Shown here one piece after another: positions 43,111 to 51,675 of a stretch of 64,000 bases of DNA. A model generated the notes under the pieces. It had not been told where the DNA came from, made no database searches, and saw only the letters and a program-made list of their open reading frames with translations. Source of the DNA: WTGU01 sp965200925 (GTDB taxonomy: Bacteria; Pseudomonadota; Alphaproteobacteria; UBA828); assembly GCA_965200925.1 (NCBI GenBank), contig OZ241738.1, forward strand, positions 2,852,001 to 2,916,000, read 5' to 3'. A program made the translations under genes and the position numbers. Position 1 is the stretch's first letter. Every line of letters starts with the position of its first letter.

Positions 43111-44949
43111 TCAGTCGTCTTCGGATAAATCTTTGACGGGTTGGCGTTCGATATCTGCATCGTGCACAACTGCGTGTGGCCGTTGCGCACGCCACGATGC
43201 GATGACCCGATCATAGCCTTCGGGTCTCCGGCGAAGAGACCATTGCGAGCTGACTTCGGGATCGGTGCTTTGCGGCTGACGTTTTTCCGGCGGCAGAGTG
43301 ATGCGGCAACGCATAGGCAGCTTGACTGCCTCGCCCATGACAATCGCCTCACCTGTGCGAAGAACGGGTAATACGTCGAGAAGACCGACGAGGCCATCTG
43401 GCAGTGTGCCCCGAACACGCTCTCGGTCGGTCGGATTCGAGAGCCTCAGGGCAAAAAAAGTTCCGCATTGCGAGAGGATGGTCTCATCAACCTCGGACGG
43501 GCGCTGGCTGATGATCATGGCTCCTACGCCGTACTTGCGGCCCTCTTTGGCGATTCGCTGAACTGTTTCGGATGCCAAGTTATCGGCTCCACTTGACAAA
43601 TATCGGTGAGCCTCCTCCATGACGATTAGCAAAGGCCGGACGATGCCCCCTTCGGATTTCTCCCTGCTCCAGAAGAGAGACTCGTAGACGATCTTGAGTA
43701 TCGACCCGATAAGGCGCTCAAGAACTATGCTCGGTACACCGGAAAGATCGAGGGTCGAAATCGGTTTTTCGCCACCTATCCAACCGGCGAGCAAGTCGTC
43801 GAGATCAAGGCAGGAGCAGCCATCAAGGCCAGGCTCCCAGGAACCGGGATGGAGCAGAAAATCGTATCTGCGATCCAGGAGGCGAGAGCGAAGCAGATTG
43901 AGTTGTCGCCGAATGCCGACAGCTTGCTGGTTTATAAACGGACCCTTTGCACCCATCGCATGAGGTTTGTATCTGGGGGGAATCAATGCATCGGCATTAC
44001 CCGCATCCAGCCGAGCGGGATGATCCTTGTCGGGTCCTTCAAACGTAGTGATTTCGAAATTGATCAGATCGTACCACAACCTCTTCAAACTGAAGGGAAG
44101 TGGAGTATCGACAGTGATCGAGCTCTCCTCAATTCCGGCAAAACTCGCAGCTGCGTGAGAGCTGGACTTGAGTTTGAATATCTTGTCGGTGAATGCAGTT
44201 TCACGTGGTCCATCATCCAGGCCACCGGTCAGAAAATCAAGCAAATCAGATGCACTGAGCGCCCAATAAGGAATCAACAGCTGCTCTTCACCGGGTTGTG
44301 GATCGATCGAATAGATGGTGGCAACATCGGAGAGTGCCCTCCGGTATTCACCATGGATATCAAGCATCAGGATTCTGGCGCTCGGAAAGCCGCCCCCGCC
44401 AGCAGGGACAGCGGTGATCGCTTGCAGTAAGCTCGCCACCGTCGTCGATTTTCCCGACCCGGTCGACCCCAGGACAGCAGAATGGCGCGTTATCAGCTCG
44501 TCGAGGGCGAGCTTGGCGGGAATGCTCTCGGCGCTGGAAAGCGAGCCGATGACGACATGTCCGAAATCGTCGGCTCCATAGATGCGCGCAAGGCTGCTTT
44601 CCGTCGTAATATGAACGTCATCGCCAACATTTGGATACTGACTGATCCCGCGCTCGAAAACGCCTCCAACCGATTCGCCAACAAGCTGAACCACCATCCA
44701 GCGCCCAGTGTCGGCATTAGCGGTGCCCGACGTTTCGCGTGTCTCCTTGGCTCCGACCTCTGAAACGACACCGAACAAGTCCTGATAGCCTTGGGGGATG
44801 CGGACGAAGCTGGCTACTTGGCCGATACGGTAAGCGCGGCCCTCGATGATAGACAGGCCAGAGGCAACGGATTGCGCCAGATGAACGCTGACGGACGAGC
44901 CCGAAACCGACGCCACAGCGCCGAGATAGGTTGGATCGCGGCTAATCAT
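43111..44949 (-). CDS. herA: HerA-type ATPase/helicase of SIR2-HerA defence
   Basis: A 612-residue FtsK/HerA superfamily motor. An N-terminal HAS-barrel-like region (about 1-140) precedes Walker A LGSTGSGKSTTVASLLQ (160-176), ARILMLDIHGEYRRALSD, Walker B LLIVMEEAHRYLSSGAD, then ERIAKEGRKYGVGAMIISQR-type arginine-finger/motif III region and a C-terminal lid. HerA forms hexamers. Overlaps the SIR2 gene by 8 bp. SIR2-HerA pairs are known abortive-infection systems in which a HerA hexamer scaffolds SIR2 subunits and the complex depletes NAD+ or degrades DNA on phage attack. Confidence 0.9.
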   Translation of the reverse strand: MISRDPTYLGAVASVSGSSVSVHLAQSVASGLSIIEGRAYRIGQVASFVRIPQGYQDLFGVVSEVGAKETRETSGTANADTGRWMVVQLVGESVGGVFERGISQYPNVGDDVHITTESSLARIYGADDFGHVVIGSLSSAESIPAKLALDELITRHSAVLGSTGSGKSTTVASLLQAITAVPAGGGGFPSARILMLDIHGEYRRALSDVATIYSIDPQPGEEQLLIPYWALSASDLLDFLTGGLDDGPRETAFTDKIFKLKSSSHAAASFAGIEESSITVDTPLPFSLKRLWYDLINFEITTFEGPDKDHPARLDAGNADALIPPRYKPHAMGAKGPFINQQAVGIRRQLNLLRSRLLDRRYDFLLHPGSWEPGLDGCSCLDLDDLLAGWIGGEKPISTLDLSGVPSIVLERLIGSILKIVYESLFWSREKSEGGIVRPLLIVMEEAHRYLSSGADNLASETVQRIAKEGRKYGVGAMIISQRPSEVDETILSQCGTFFALRLSNPTDRERVRGTLPDGLVGLLDVLPVLRTGEAIVMGEAVKLPMRCRITLPPEKRQPQSTDPEVSSQWSLRRRPEGYDRVIASWRAQRPHAVVHDADIERQPVKDLSEDD

Positions 44950-46207
44950 CGGTATTCCCGGATGGTGATCCGGCCCCAGCTACCGGGACTGCGGCCTGTT
45001 CACTCTCGGGGGTCTCCTCGGCTGCTTCCGCCGCAGGTCCAAGTGTGCTGGCTTGGGCCAGCGCAAAGAACCGGGCAAGCATGGCGAAGTCGCCCAAAAG
45101 AAACTCTCCGCCACCATCGGCGCTCCCCAACCTCCAGAACGTGCTGCGGATGGTTTCCCAATCGTCCGTCGGTGGTTGTCCAGGCTTCCATATTCCCGGC
45201 ACACCGAATATCATGGCGCGGTCGCGTGCATAGACACTGAGGTTGGGACGACGACGGGCGAGATCGACAGCCGCGCCCTCTTGATCCAACCGCCGGAACT
45301 GAAACGCAAGGATCGCCGTATGGGTGTTGGAGGCAAGTGCCTCATCAAGAATTGCGGTGATCTGAGCATCGCAGAACGAGAAACCGGTGCACAGGAGCAT
45401 GCTGTCCGGCGTCATGAGAAAGGTGCGAAGGCGCTCGAAAAGCGCCGAATAGGGCTGGCGTGTGATCTGATCATATTTGAGATGATCAGGATAGATAAGC
45501 ATGGTGGCTTCGCGGTTACCGGTTCTGGTGATCGTGTCACCTGAGGTCTCCCAGCCCAGCGATCCATGAATTTTCCAAAGCCGCGACCAGCGCGGGGGGA
45601 GGTCGTCATCGGAAATGCTGGCCGGATCAAAGAAAGGTTTATGGGAGCCGGTGAAACCATCGAAATACGGTAGCCGGGCACGTTCGAATGCTTCTTCCAG
45701 GAGGAGATCATAGTTTGGCGTGAATATCTCGATCGGGTGGCTTCGGTGAGTACCGCCGACCCATGAAACAAACTGGGTATAGGGATTCGGTTTATCAGGG
45801 AGTGATCGCGCGACGATACCTCCAATCTTCTGACAGATGCGCTCTGCCATAGCTTCGTAGTCGGCACCGTTCAGACCGTAGACATCGGCGTTACCAATTG
45901 CCTGAGAAAGCCGACGAATACGGGTCAAGATCGTTTCGATATTCGGATTCTTGTCCGATTCAGGAAAAAGTTTCTCGACGACTTCTCTGTCTTCTAGGCC
46001 TAAGTTATCCATGACTTTTTTGGTCAGCCGCTCAACATCGGGGATAAGCGGTTGACCATTCGCATCGATTTCTCCTTGCTCGTTGACCTTGAGAGCGACA
46101 GGCGCACCGGCACCAATGAGCAATCCAATACGTTTGCGACCCTGAGAAAGAATTTGCCGCAAATCGGCCATAAAGCGATCAGGATTATGGATTGTGGTTT
46201 GAATCAT
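44942..46207 (-). CDS. SIR2-domain NADase of SIR2-HerA defence
   Basis: A 421-residue protein with a defence-type SIR2 fold: nucleotide-binding GLLIGAGAPVAL (28-39), the TPNYDLLLEEAF loop with catalytic Asn 165, and His 214 (WKIHGSLGWE). Both key residues of NAD+-hydrolysing SIR2 proteins are present. The C-terminus is a Pro/Ala/Glu-rich tail (EAAEETPESEQAAVPVAGAG). The ATG at 46207 (MIQTTIHNPDRF) is preferred over one 23 codons upstream on family grounds. First gene of the operon; the HerA start overlaps its end. Low GC relative to the island core. Confidence 0.88.
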   Translation of the reverse strand: MIQTTIHNPDRFMADLRQILSQGRKRIGLLIGAGAPVALKVNEQGEIDANGQPLIPDVERLTKKVMDNLGLEDREVVEKLFPESDKNPNIETILTRIRRLSQAIGNADVYGLNGADYEAMAERICQKIGGIVARSLPDKPNPYTQFVSWVGGTHRSHPIEIFTPNYDLLLEEAFERARLPYFDGFTGSHKPFFDPASISDDDLPPRWSRLWKIHGSLGWETSGDTITRTGNREATMLIYPDHLKYDQITRQPYSALFERLRTFLMTPDSMLLCTGFSFCDAQITAILDEALASNTHTAILAFQFRRLDQEGAAVDLARRRPNLSVYARDRAMIFGVPGIWKPGQPPTDDWETIRSTFWRLGSADGGGEFLLGDFAMLARFFALAQASTLGPAAEAAEETPESEQAAVPVAGAGSPSGNTDD

Positions 46208-46512
46208 GACGGTCTCACCGCAGATCTTACCGAAGAGATATCGCCTCGTTCCGCGCACGAGTGGCCAGGCATCCACTCACGCAAGTCACAGCCAGCCAAG
46301 CCTTTGGTTTTCCCTCCCGGCTTGCACCGCGCCCACCCGCAGTTTGGCTCAAGGCCGAAACGCGATCAAGCCGCTCTGCGGGAGCGTGACGACCGACGCA
46401 CGGAATCGTGACCCGAGCACCCGGGCTTCGCATCGGCCCGACACGGGTGCCACAGGATCGATGCCCACCCGGAAGGTATATTACTGCGCTGCTCTCGGCC
46501 GCGAGGAATGTG
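46208..46512. other. intergenic region with a hairpin, upstream of SIR2 and after integrase 2
   Basis: 305 bp with no convincing gene. GCACCCGGGC (46417-46426) can pair with GCCCGACACGGGTGC (46436-46450) apart from a 3-base bulge, which may end transcription of the integrase pair coming from the right. The SIR2 operon promoter should lie in the left half. No tRNA gene is visible. Confidence 0.45.
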
Positions 46513-47730
46513 CTATCGACCGGCGTTCCCCGCGTCGCCGCCTGCCGCCAACTCCGCGCCGATGCTGTCGGCGACCCTGGACGCCGATGCTTTGACGGAG
46601 TCCCGGGCCAAGTGCGCGTACCGCGCGGTGGTCTGGATCTGGGTGTGTCCGAGAAGCTTTCCGATCATCGGCAGGCTCTCGCCCAGCGCCAGGGCGCGGG
46701 ATGCGAACGAGTGCCGCAGGTCATGGATGCGCACGTCATCGAGTCCGGCGCGCGTCCGGATGCGCCGCCAAAGCTCGTCGATGTTGCGCAGATGGCCGCC
46801 CGGCTTGCGGCCGGGGATCACCCAAGGGCTGCCCGGAACGCGGCGCGCGTCGGCGAGCACCCCCGCCGCCTCCGGCGACAGCGGAACCGTCCGTGCGCCC
46901 GTCTTGGTGTCCCGTAGCCGCAACTCGCCCGCCTCCAGGTCCACGTCCTCCCAGCGCAGCGCCAGAACCTCGCTCTTCCGGCAACCGGTCAGCATCAGCA
47001 GGCGGAGCGCCGCGGTCGCCGGCGGCCACGCCGAACCCTCGGCGTCGACCTCGTCCAGCACCCGCCCGAGACGGCGGAACTCCTCGGCCGTCAGGAACCG
47101 CTCGCGCTTGCGTTCTTCGTACTTGCGCACGGATCGGCACGGGTTCGATCCGTCCCGCCGCAGGCCCCATCCCTCGGCCAGGTCGAACATCTTCTTCAAC
47201 ACGTCCACGACGACGTTCGCCATGCTGGGCTTGTCGCGCAGCCGACGGTGCAAGGTCTCGACGTCCCGCCGTCCGATTGCCTCGACCGGAACCGCGCCCA
47301 ACGCCGGCAGGATGTGCTTGACCACCACCCGCCGGTAGTGCGCCGCGCTCGAAGGCTTGCAATGTACCGCCACATGCTCCCGCAGATAGCGCTCCGCGAG
47401 GCCGGCGACGCTCGGACCGGCTTCCGGTTCGGGGCGCGCCGAAACGGGGACGGGCTCCTCGCCGGCCTTGATCCGGGCGATGATCGAGGCCGCCATCTCG
47501 CGCGCCCTGCCGGCCGGGAGCACCCCGTGGCGGCCCACCGTGATCCGTCTCGACCGCCCGCCCGCGCGGGTCTGCACGACGTAGACCTTGCTCCCCGAGG
47601 GATAGACCCGCACCCCGAAGCCGGGAAGCGCGCGGTCCCAGAACACGGTGTCCCTGTCGGCGGAAAGCCCCTCGACGACATGCCCGGAGATCGACCGGCA
47701 TCGCGGGCCGGTCATCGCTCGCGCCCTCAT
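46513..47730 (-). CDS. tyrosine recombinase/integrase 2
   Basis: A 405-residue phage-type integrase. An N-terminal DUF4102-like strand region (GFGVRVYPSGSKVYVVQTRA), a SAM-like core-binding domain, and the catalytic domain with Arg (LTGCRKSEVLALRWEDV), His-x-x-Arg (IHDLRHSFASRAL), His (LGHTQIQTTARYAHLA) and the nucleophilic Tyr in ARYAHLA. All five catalytic positions are present. It starts with ATGA overlapping the stop of integrase 1 by 4 bp, and the two proteins share much of their sequence, so this is a tandem duplication or a paired recombinase set. Confidence 0.92.
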   Translation of the reverse strand: MRARAMTGPRCRSISGHVVEGLSADRDTVFWDRALPGFGVRVYPSGSKVYVVQTRAGGRSRRITVGRHGVLPAGRAREMAASIIARIKAGEEPVPVSARPEPEAGPSVAGLAERYLREHVAVHCKPSSAAHYRRVVVKHILPALGAVPVEAIGRRDVETLHRRLRDKPSMANVVVDVLKKMFDLAEGWGLRRDGSNPCRSVRKYEERKRERFLTAEEFRRLGRVLDEVDAEGSAWPPATAALRLLMLTGCRKSEVLALRWEDVDLEAGELRLRDTKTGARTVPLSPEAAGVLADARRVPGSPWVIPGRKPGGHLRNIDELWRRIRTRAGLDDVRIHDLRHSFASRALALGESLPMIGKLLGHTQIQTTARYAHLARDSVKASASRVADSIGAELAAGGDAGNAGR

Positions 47731-48947
47731 CCGTGCGCCCGGTCGCCGTCCGCCGCCCCGGCGGGGCCGGGCCGGGAGTCGGCGCTCAGAATATCCGCGC
47801 CGATGCTGCCGGCGACCTTGAAGGCCGAGGCCTTCACCGTCTCCCGCGCCAGATGGGCGTAACGCGCCGTCGAGCGCACCTGGCGGTGACCGAGAAGCCG
47901 CCCGATCATCGGCAGGCTCTCGCCCAGCGCCAGGGCGCGGGAGGCATAGCTGTGCCGGAGGTCGTGGATACGCACGTCGTCCAACCCGGCGCGCGCCCGA
48001 AGGACCCGCCACGGGGTCAGAAGGTTGACCATCCGGGCGCCCGGCTTGCGGCCGGCGATCACCCATGGGTTGCCGGGCAGGCGCGGCAGGTCCGAAAGCA
48101 CCGCCGCGGCGGCCGGCGACAGCGGCACCGGGCGCGCCCCGGTCTTGCTGTCCCGGAGCCGCAACTCGCCGGCTTCGAGAGCCACGTCCTCCCAACGCAG
48201 CGTCAGGACCTCGCTCTTCCGGCAGCCGGTCAGCAGCAGCAGACGGATCGCCGCTACCGCGTGCGGGGAAACCCCGCCCTCGGCCCCGGCCTCGTCGAGA
48301 ACCCGTCCCAGGTGCCGAAACTCTTCCTCCGACAGGAACCGCTCGCGCCCGGCCTCCTTGTACTTTCGGATGAAGCGGCAGGGATTGCCGCCGTCCGGGC
48401 GCAGGCCCCAAGCCTCGGCCAGGCCGAATATCTTGCCGAGAACCGCTACGACCCGGTTGGCCATGTAAGGGGTTTCGCGCAACCGGTAGTGCAAGGCCGA
48501 GACGTGCTCGCGGCCCACGGCTCCGAGCGGGACCGCGCCCAGTTCCGGCAGGATGTGTTTCTCGGCGATATAGCGGTAGTCCGCCACCGTGCGGGGCTTG
48601 CAGCGCACGGCGGCGTGCTCGCGCAGGTAGCGCTCGACCGCGTCGGCCACCGTGACTTCCGGCGCCGGCGGCGCGGGCGACGGGTTCTCGCCGGCCTTGA
48701 TGCGGGCGATGATCAGTCGTGCTTGGCGGCGCGCCTGTTCGGCCGAGACCACCCCGTGGCGTCCGACGGCGACCCGCCTGGACTTGCCCCGCGCGCGGCT
48801 CTGGACCACATAGACCTTGGCGCCGGAGGGATAGACGCGGACACCGAAGCCGGGGAGATCGCGGTCCCAGAAGACGGCGTCCTTGCCCTCGACGGCGAGG
48901 CGGTCGACGGTGCGCTTGGAGATGTTTCGGTATTGCAGCTTGGCCAT
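47727..48947 (-). CDS. tyrosine recombinase/integrase 1
   Basis: A 406-residue phage-type integrase, first of two in tandem. Start MAKLQYRNISKRTVDRLAVE, with GGCGAGATCG before the ATG. Strand region GFGVRVYPSGAKVYVVQSRA, core-binding domain, and catalytic residues in LTGCRKSEVLTLRWED, IHDLRHSYASRAL, GHRQVRSTARYAHLA. It lies about 230 bp from the right attachment core, the usual position for the integrase of an integrative element, and should catalyse insertion into and excision from the amidohydrolase gene. Confidence 0.92.
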   Translation of the reverse strand: MAKLQYRNISKRTVDRLAVEGKDAVFWDRDLPGFGVRVYPSGAKVYVVQSRARGKSRRVAVGRHGVVSAEQARRQARLIIARIKAGENPSPAPPAPEVTVADAVERYLREHAAVRCKPRTVADYRYIAEKHILPELGAVPLGAVGREHVSALHYRLRETPYMANRVVAVLGKIFGLAEAWGLRPDGGNPCRFIRKYKEAGRERFLSEEEFRHLGRVLDEAGAEGGVSPHAVAAIRLLLLTGCRKSEVLTLRWEDVALEAGELRLRDSKTGARPVPLSPAAAAVLSDLPRLPGNPWVIAGRKPGARMVNLLTPWRVLRARAGLDDVRIHDLRHSYASRALALGESLPMIGRLLGHRQVRSTARYAHLARETVKASAFKVAGSIGADILSADSRPGPAGAADGDRAHG

Positions 48948-48992
48948 CGATCTCGCCGTTTCCCCGGCGCCGCGTCTCTCGGCGCCGGTTTT

Positions 48993-49012
48993 CCGTAAGC
49001 GTTTCGAAAGCG
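48993..49012 (+). repeat. right end-proximal 20-bp repeat (probable integrase arm site)
   Basis: CCGTAAGCGTTTCGAAAGCG, 18 of 20 bases identical to 3925-3944, same orientation. It lies between integrase 1 and the right core, about 163 bp from the core. Confidence 0.55.
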
Positions 49013-49175
49013 GATGAATGACAATCCGGGCGCATTGAAGCGCACGGCGGGAGAGAACGCAAGCATGAAAAGCGTGGCGGAGGTGAAGAAATACAAGATA
49101 AAATAGAACGTTAGCGTGCTTCAGCGTGATCGGGCGCATGTGGGACGCAATGGCGATATACATGAGATATTCTGT

Positions 49176-49187
49176 GTGGCGATCAGG
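49176..49187 (+). other. right attachment core (attR)
   Basis: GTGGCGATCAGG, the right-hand copy of the 12-bp core, differing from the left copy by one base. It marks where amidohydrolase coding sequence resumes. A few bases to its left, TACATGAGATATTCTG resembles TACATGATATTTCTG at the left end (3874-3888). Confidence 0.65.
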
Positions 49188-49993
49188 AACCGGTCGGAAG
49201 CCCCGTGGCGGCGGGCTGCCGCCGCGCACAGCAGGGTCGTCCGCAGGTTTCCGGCGGTGCAGACCTGCATGGCGATGCCGGTTTCGGCGGCCACCCGATC
49301 GAACCAGCGGTCCTCGATGGCGACCGGCCCGCCGTTGATGTGGAAGGAGACATGCGGGTCGATGGCGAGCAAATCGGCGCCGGTGATGGGGAAGGAACCG
49401 GGGATCGAGGCGCCGCCGGTGTGCAGCGTCGTGATCAGTCCCGCCTCGCGGGCGAGGCGCACCAGCGCGACGTAATCGCGCGCCGAGGCGACGGCGCCGA
49501 AGCCGGCCTTGGCGAGCCAGACCCCGGCCCGCCGCACCTCCGCGAAATCCGCGCCCGTCAGCCCGGGTTCCAGGATGATCGAGCCGCCGTGCACCCGCAT
49601 GCCGCCGGGCCGGTAATGCTCGAAACACTTGAACGCCGCCACCGCCAGCGCCTTGACCCCGGCCGGATCCGTGGGCCGGCCGGGCACGTGGACCTCGGAG
49701 GCGGAGAGCGCCGTGGTGGTCCCGCCGTGGACGTAGCTGCTCAGATAGCCGACCGTGTTCTGCCGCGGCGTGAAATCGCCGAAGGTGACGTGGACCTGCG
49801 AATCGATCAATCCCGGGATCGCCGTCGCCCCGCCCGCATCGATGACGACGTCGCAGCGCTCGATGGCGACCGCGTCGACCGCGCCGACGGCCGCGAGCCG
49901 CCCCTCCTCCGCGACCAGCGCGTCGCCCTCGACGAAGGGCGCCCGCCAATCGCCGGAGACGATGGTCCCGAGATTGACGATGCCGACCCGCAC
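49176..49993 (-). pseudogene. 5' fragment of enamidase-like amidohydrolase, cut off by the island
   Basis: About 272 residues of the N-terminal and central parts of an amidohydrolase. Begins at GTG 49993 (VRVGIVNLGTIVSGDW) with GCGGAGGGGAGC upstream. Seen: AIPGLIDSQVHVTFGDFTPR (metal-site region, with Gln where many relatives have the first His of H-x-H), SSYVHGGTTTALSASEVHVP, AVAAFKCFEHYRPGG, GLITTLHTGG, VSFHINGGPVAIEDRW, MQVCTAGNLRTTLLC. The native sequence ends at RFLIAT; the frame then runs 18 codons into island DNA to a stop at 49121. The rest of the gene is at 3444-3825. Enamidase relatives hydrolyse C-N bonds in ring-opened heterocycles; the substrate here is unknown. It is downstream of an HpaB-type gene, 20 bp apart. 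Confidence 0.88.
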
Positions 49994-50013
49994 GCTCCCC
50001 TCCGCCGCGGCGC

Positions 50014-51465
50014 CTATCCGCCGGCCAGGAGGCGGTCCAGGATGCGCGCGCCTTCCCCCCAGTCGTAGCGTGCGAAGCAGTGGGCCGTCGTCACGAAGGG
50101 CGCGCCGGCGTAGAACATCTCGTATTGCGTGTGGCGCCCGGCGAACTCCGAACCCACCGCGTCCCAGGCGAGCTTCATCAGCGTCATCCGCTCTGCCGCA
50201 CCCTCGCCCGGGCGGGCCGAGACCTGGATGCTGTCGAGGATGCGCGCGATTCCGGCGTTGTCCAGGTCCGCGGCCGACGACGGCAGCATGATCAGGCCGC
50301 CGCCGGCGAGCGAACGAATCTCCTCGATGAAGCGGGGGTAGAGCGCCTGGGTGTGCACCTGGGCCGCGTACAGCATGCCGGCGTCGGGCAGGAAGTACCC
50401 GCCGGCCGTCGCCCTGCCCGCGCTCTCCATCCCGTAGAGCAGCCCCTCGACGGTCGCGGCCTGGGAGGCCATCCGCCCGAGCTGCTCGCGCACCGGTGCC
50501 ATGCCGATGGTCCCGATGGTCTCGGCGATGCGCCGCGCCACCGCCAGCAGGAATTTGAGCTTGACCACCAGGCGGATCTGCGACTGGTAGTTCTGGAAGA
50601 CGTGCCCCGGCGTGTCGTGGAACTGGGCACGGCACATATCCGTGTCGCCGCGCAGGAAGACCCGCTCCCACGGCACCTTGACGTCGTCGAAATAGACCAC
50701 CGAGTCGTTCTCGTCGAAGCGGTGGGAGAGCGGGTTGTCCCACGGGCCGGCGGCGCTCGCCTCGTAGCTCTTGCGCGAGAGGATCTTGAGCCCCCGGGTC
50801 TCGAGCGGGACGGCGAAGGAAACGGCGAAGCGCTCCTCCCCCGGCCGGAGGGGTTGCAGGTTGGCGACGAAGAGCTCCTCCGCCATGACGGCGCCCGTCC
50901 CCAGCATCTTCGCGCCCCGCACCGTCACGCCCGCGCCGTCCTCGTCGACGACCCGCATGGCGAGGTCCTCGCTCGGCTGCTCGCCCCACGCCCTGGAGCG
51001 GTCGCCCTGGGGGTTGACGATGACGTAGCTCAGGTAGAGGTCGTTGTCGCGGGCGTATTCGTAATAGGCACGGAGGGCCCTGGCGAACCGCGCGCCGTGG
51101 CGCTCGAACACCTCGATCCCCATCATCTGCCCGGCGAGCGTGGAGGCGAGATGGTCGGGCGAGCGCCCGAGGAAGCCGCCGTGGAGCGCGGCCCAGTCGG
51201 TGAGCGCCTCGCGCCGCGCGACGAGTTCCGCATGGCTCCGCGGCATCTGCCAGGCGCGGTTGACGCGGCGCCCGGTGTCGGTCTCGAAGGTCATCCGTTC
51301 GATGTTCTCGGGCGCCGCCTGGAAGTCGTAGAGCGCCGCCGCCGAGCGGCAGGCATTGGCGAACGCCGGATGGGCGGCGACCCGCGCGATCCGCGCGCCG
51401 TCCAGATAAACTTCGCGATCCTTGTCGAGGGCGCGCAGATGGGCTGCGCCGTCCTTCACCGCCAT
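50014..51465 (-). CDS. HpaB-family flavin-dependent monooxygenase (4-hydroxyphenylacetate 3-hydroxylase type)
   Basis: A 483-residue reduced-flavin-dependent oxygenase of the HpaB/PvcC acyl-CoA-dehydrogenase-like fold. Seen: YLDGARIARVAAHPAFANAC near the start, ARALRAYYEYARDNDLYLSY, VIVNPQGDRSR, the FAD/substrate loop GVTVRGAKMLGTGAVMAEEL, DENDSVVYFDDVKVPWERVF, HTPGHVFQNYQSQIRLVVK-type helix and GREGAAERMTLMKLAWDAV. Length is as expected. It needs a separate flavin reductase, not seen nearby. ATG 51465 follows GAGGGG at good distance. It is the upstream gene of the operon with the split amidohydrolase; together they suggest breakdown of an aromatic or N-heterocyclic compound. Confidence 0.85.
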   Translation of the reverse strand: MAVKDGAAHLRALDKDREVYLDGARIARVAAHPAFANACRSAAALYDFQAAPENIERMTFETDTGRRVNRAWQMPRSHAELVARREALTDWAALHGGFLGRSPDHLASTLAGQMMGIEVFERHGARFARALRAYYEYARDNDLYLSYVIVNPQGDRSRAWGEQPSEDLAMRVVDEDGAGVTVRGAKMLGTGAVMAEELFVANLQPLRPGEERFAVSFAVPLETRGLKILSRKSYEASAAGPWDNPLSHRFDENDSVVYFDDVKVPWERVFLRGDTDMCRAQFHDTPGHVFQNYQSQIRLVVKLKFLLAVARRIAETIGTIGMAPVREQLGRMASQAATVEGLLYGMESAGRATAGGYFLPDAGMLYAAQVHTQALYPRFIEEIRSLAGGGLIMLPSSAADLDNAGIARILDSIQVSARPGEGAAERMTLMKLAWDAVGSEFAGRHTQYEMFYAGAPFVTTAHCFARYDWGEGARILDRLLAGG

Positions 51466-51675
51466 GTGGGCCACCCCTCGCGTTGGGGGCCATCATAGCC
51501 CGTCCCTGGGCGAAGGGCGCGGGGTTTCGGGGCGTACCCTCCGGCGGCGGTGCGGCGACATGAAACTGTCACATGATCGCATTCTCCGAGTCACACGCGG
51601 CGCCTACGGTGCCTGCGTTCGACGGCCTCCCGCGCGGAGCGCCGCGTGACCTTGGGGAGAACAGAGGGGGCCACG

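Larger units (their letters stand above)
3814..49187. mobile_element. integrative and mobilizable genomic island with defence cargo (~45.4 kb)
   Basis: Everything between the two halves of the split amidohydrolase gene. Bounded by GTGGCGAACAGG (3814-3825) and GTGGCGATCAGG (49176-49187), 11 of 12 bases identical and in the same orientation. It carries two tyrosine recombinases at the right end, a MobF relaxase and a VirD4-type coupling protein, a plasmid-like DNA metabolism module (ssb, toprim protein, SLOG proteins), and at least three anti-phage systems (type I-E CRISPR-Cas, type I RM, SIR2-HerA). No VirB/Trb secretion genes are present, so transfer would need a helper. GC and coding style vary strongly inside (low-GC stretches at 7.0-8.3, 29.3-31.2 and 41.6-46.3 kb), which suggests stepwise assembly. 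Confidence 0.88.
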
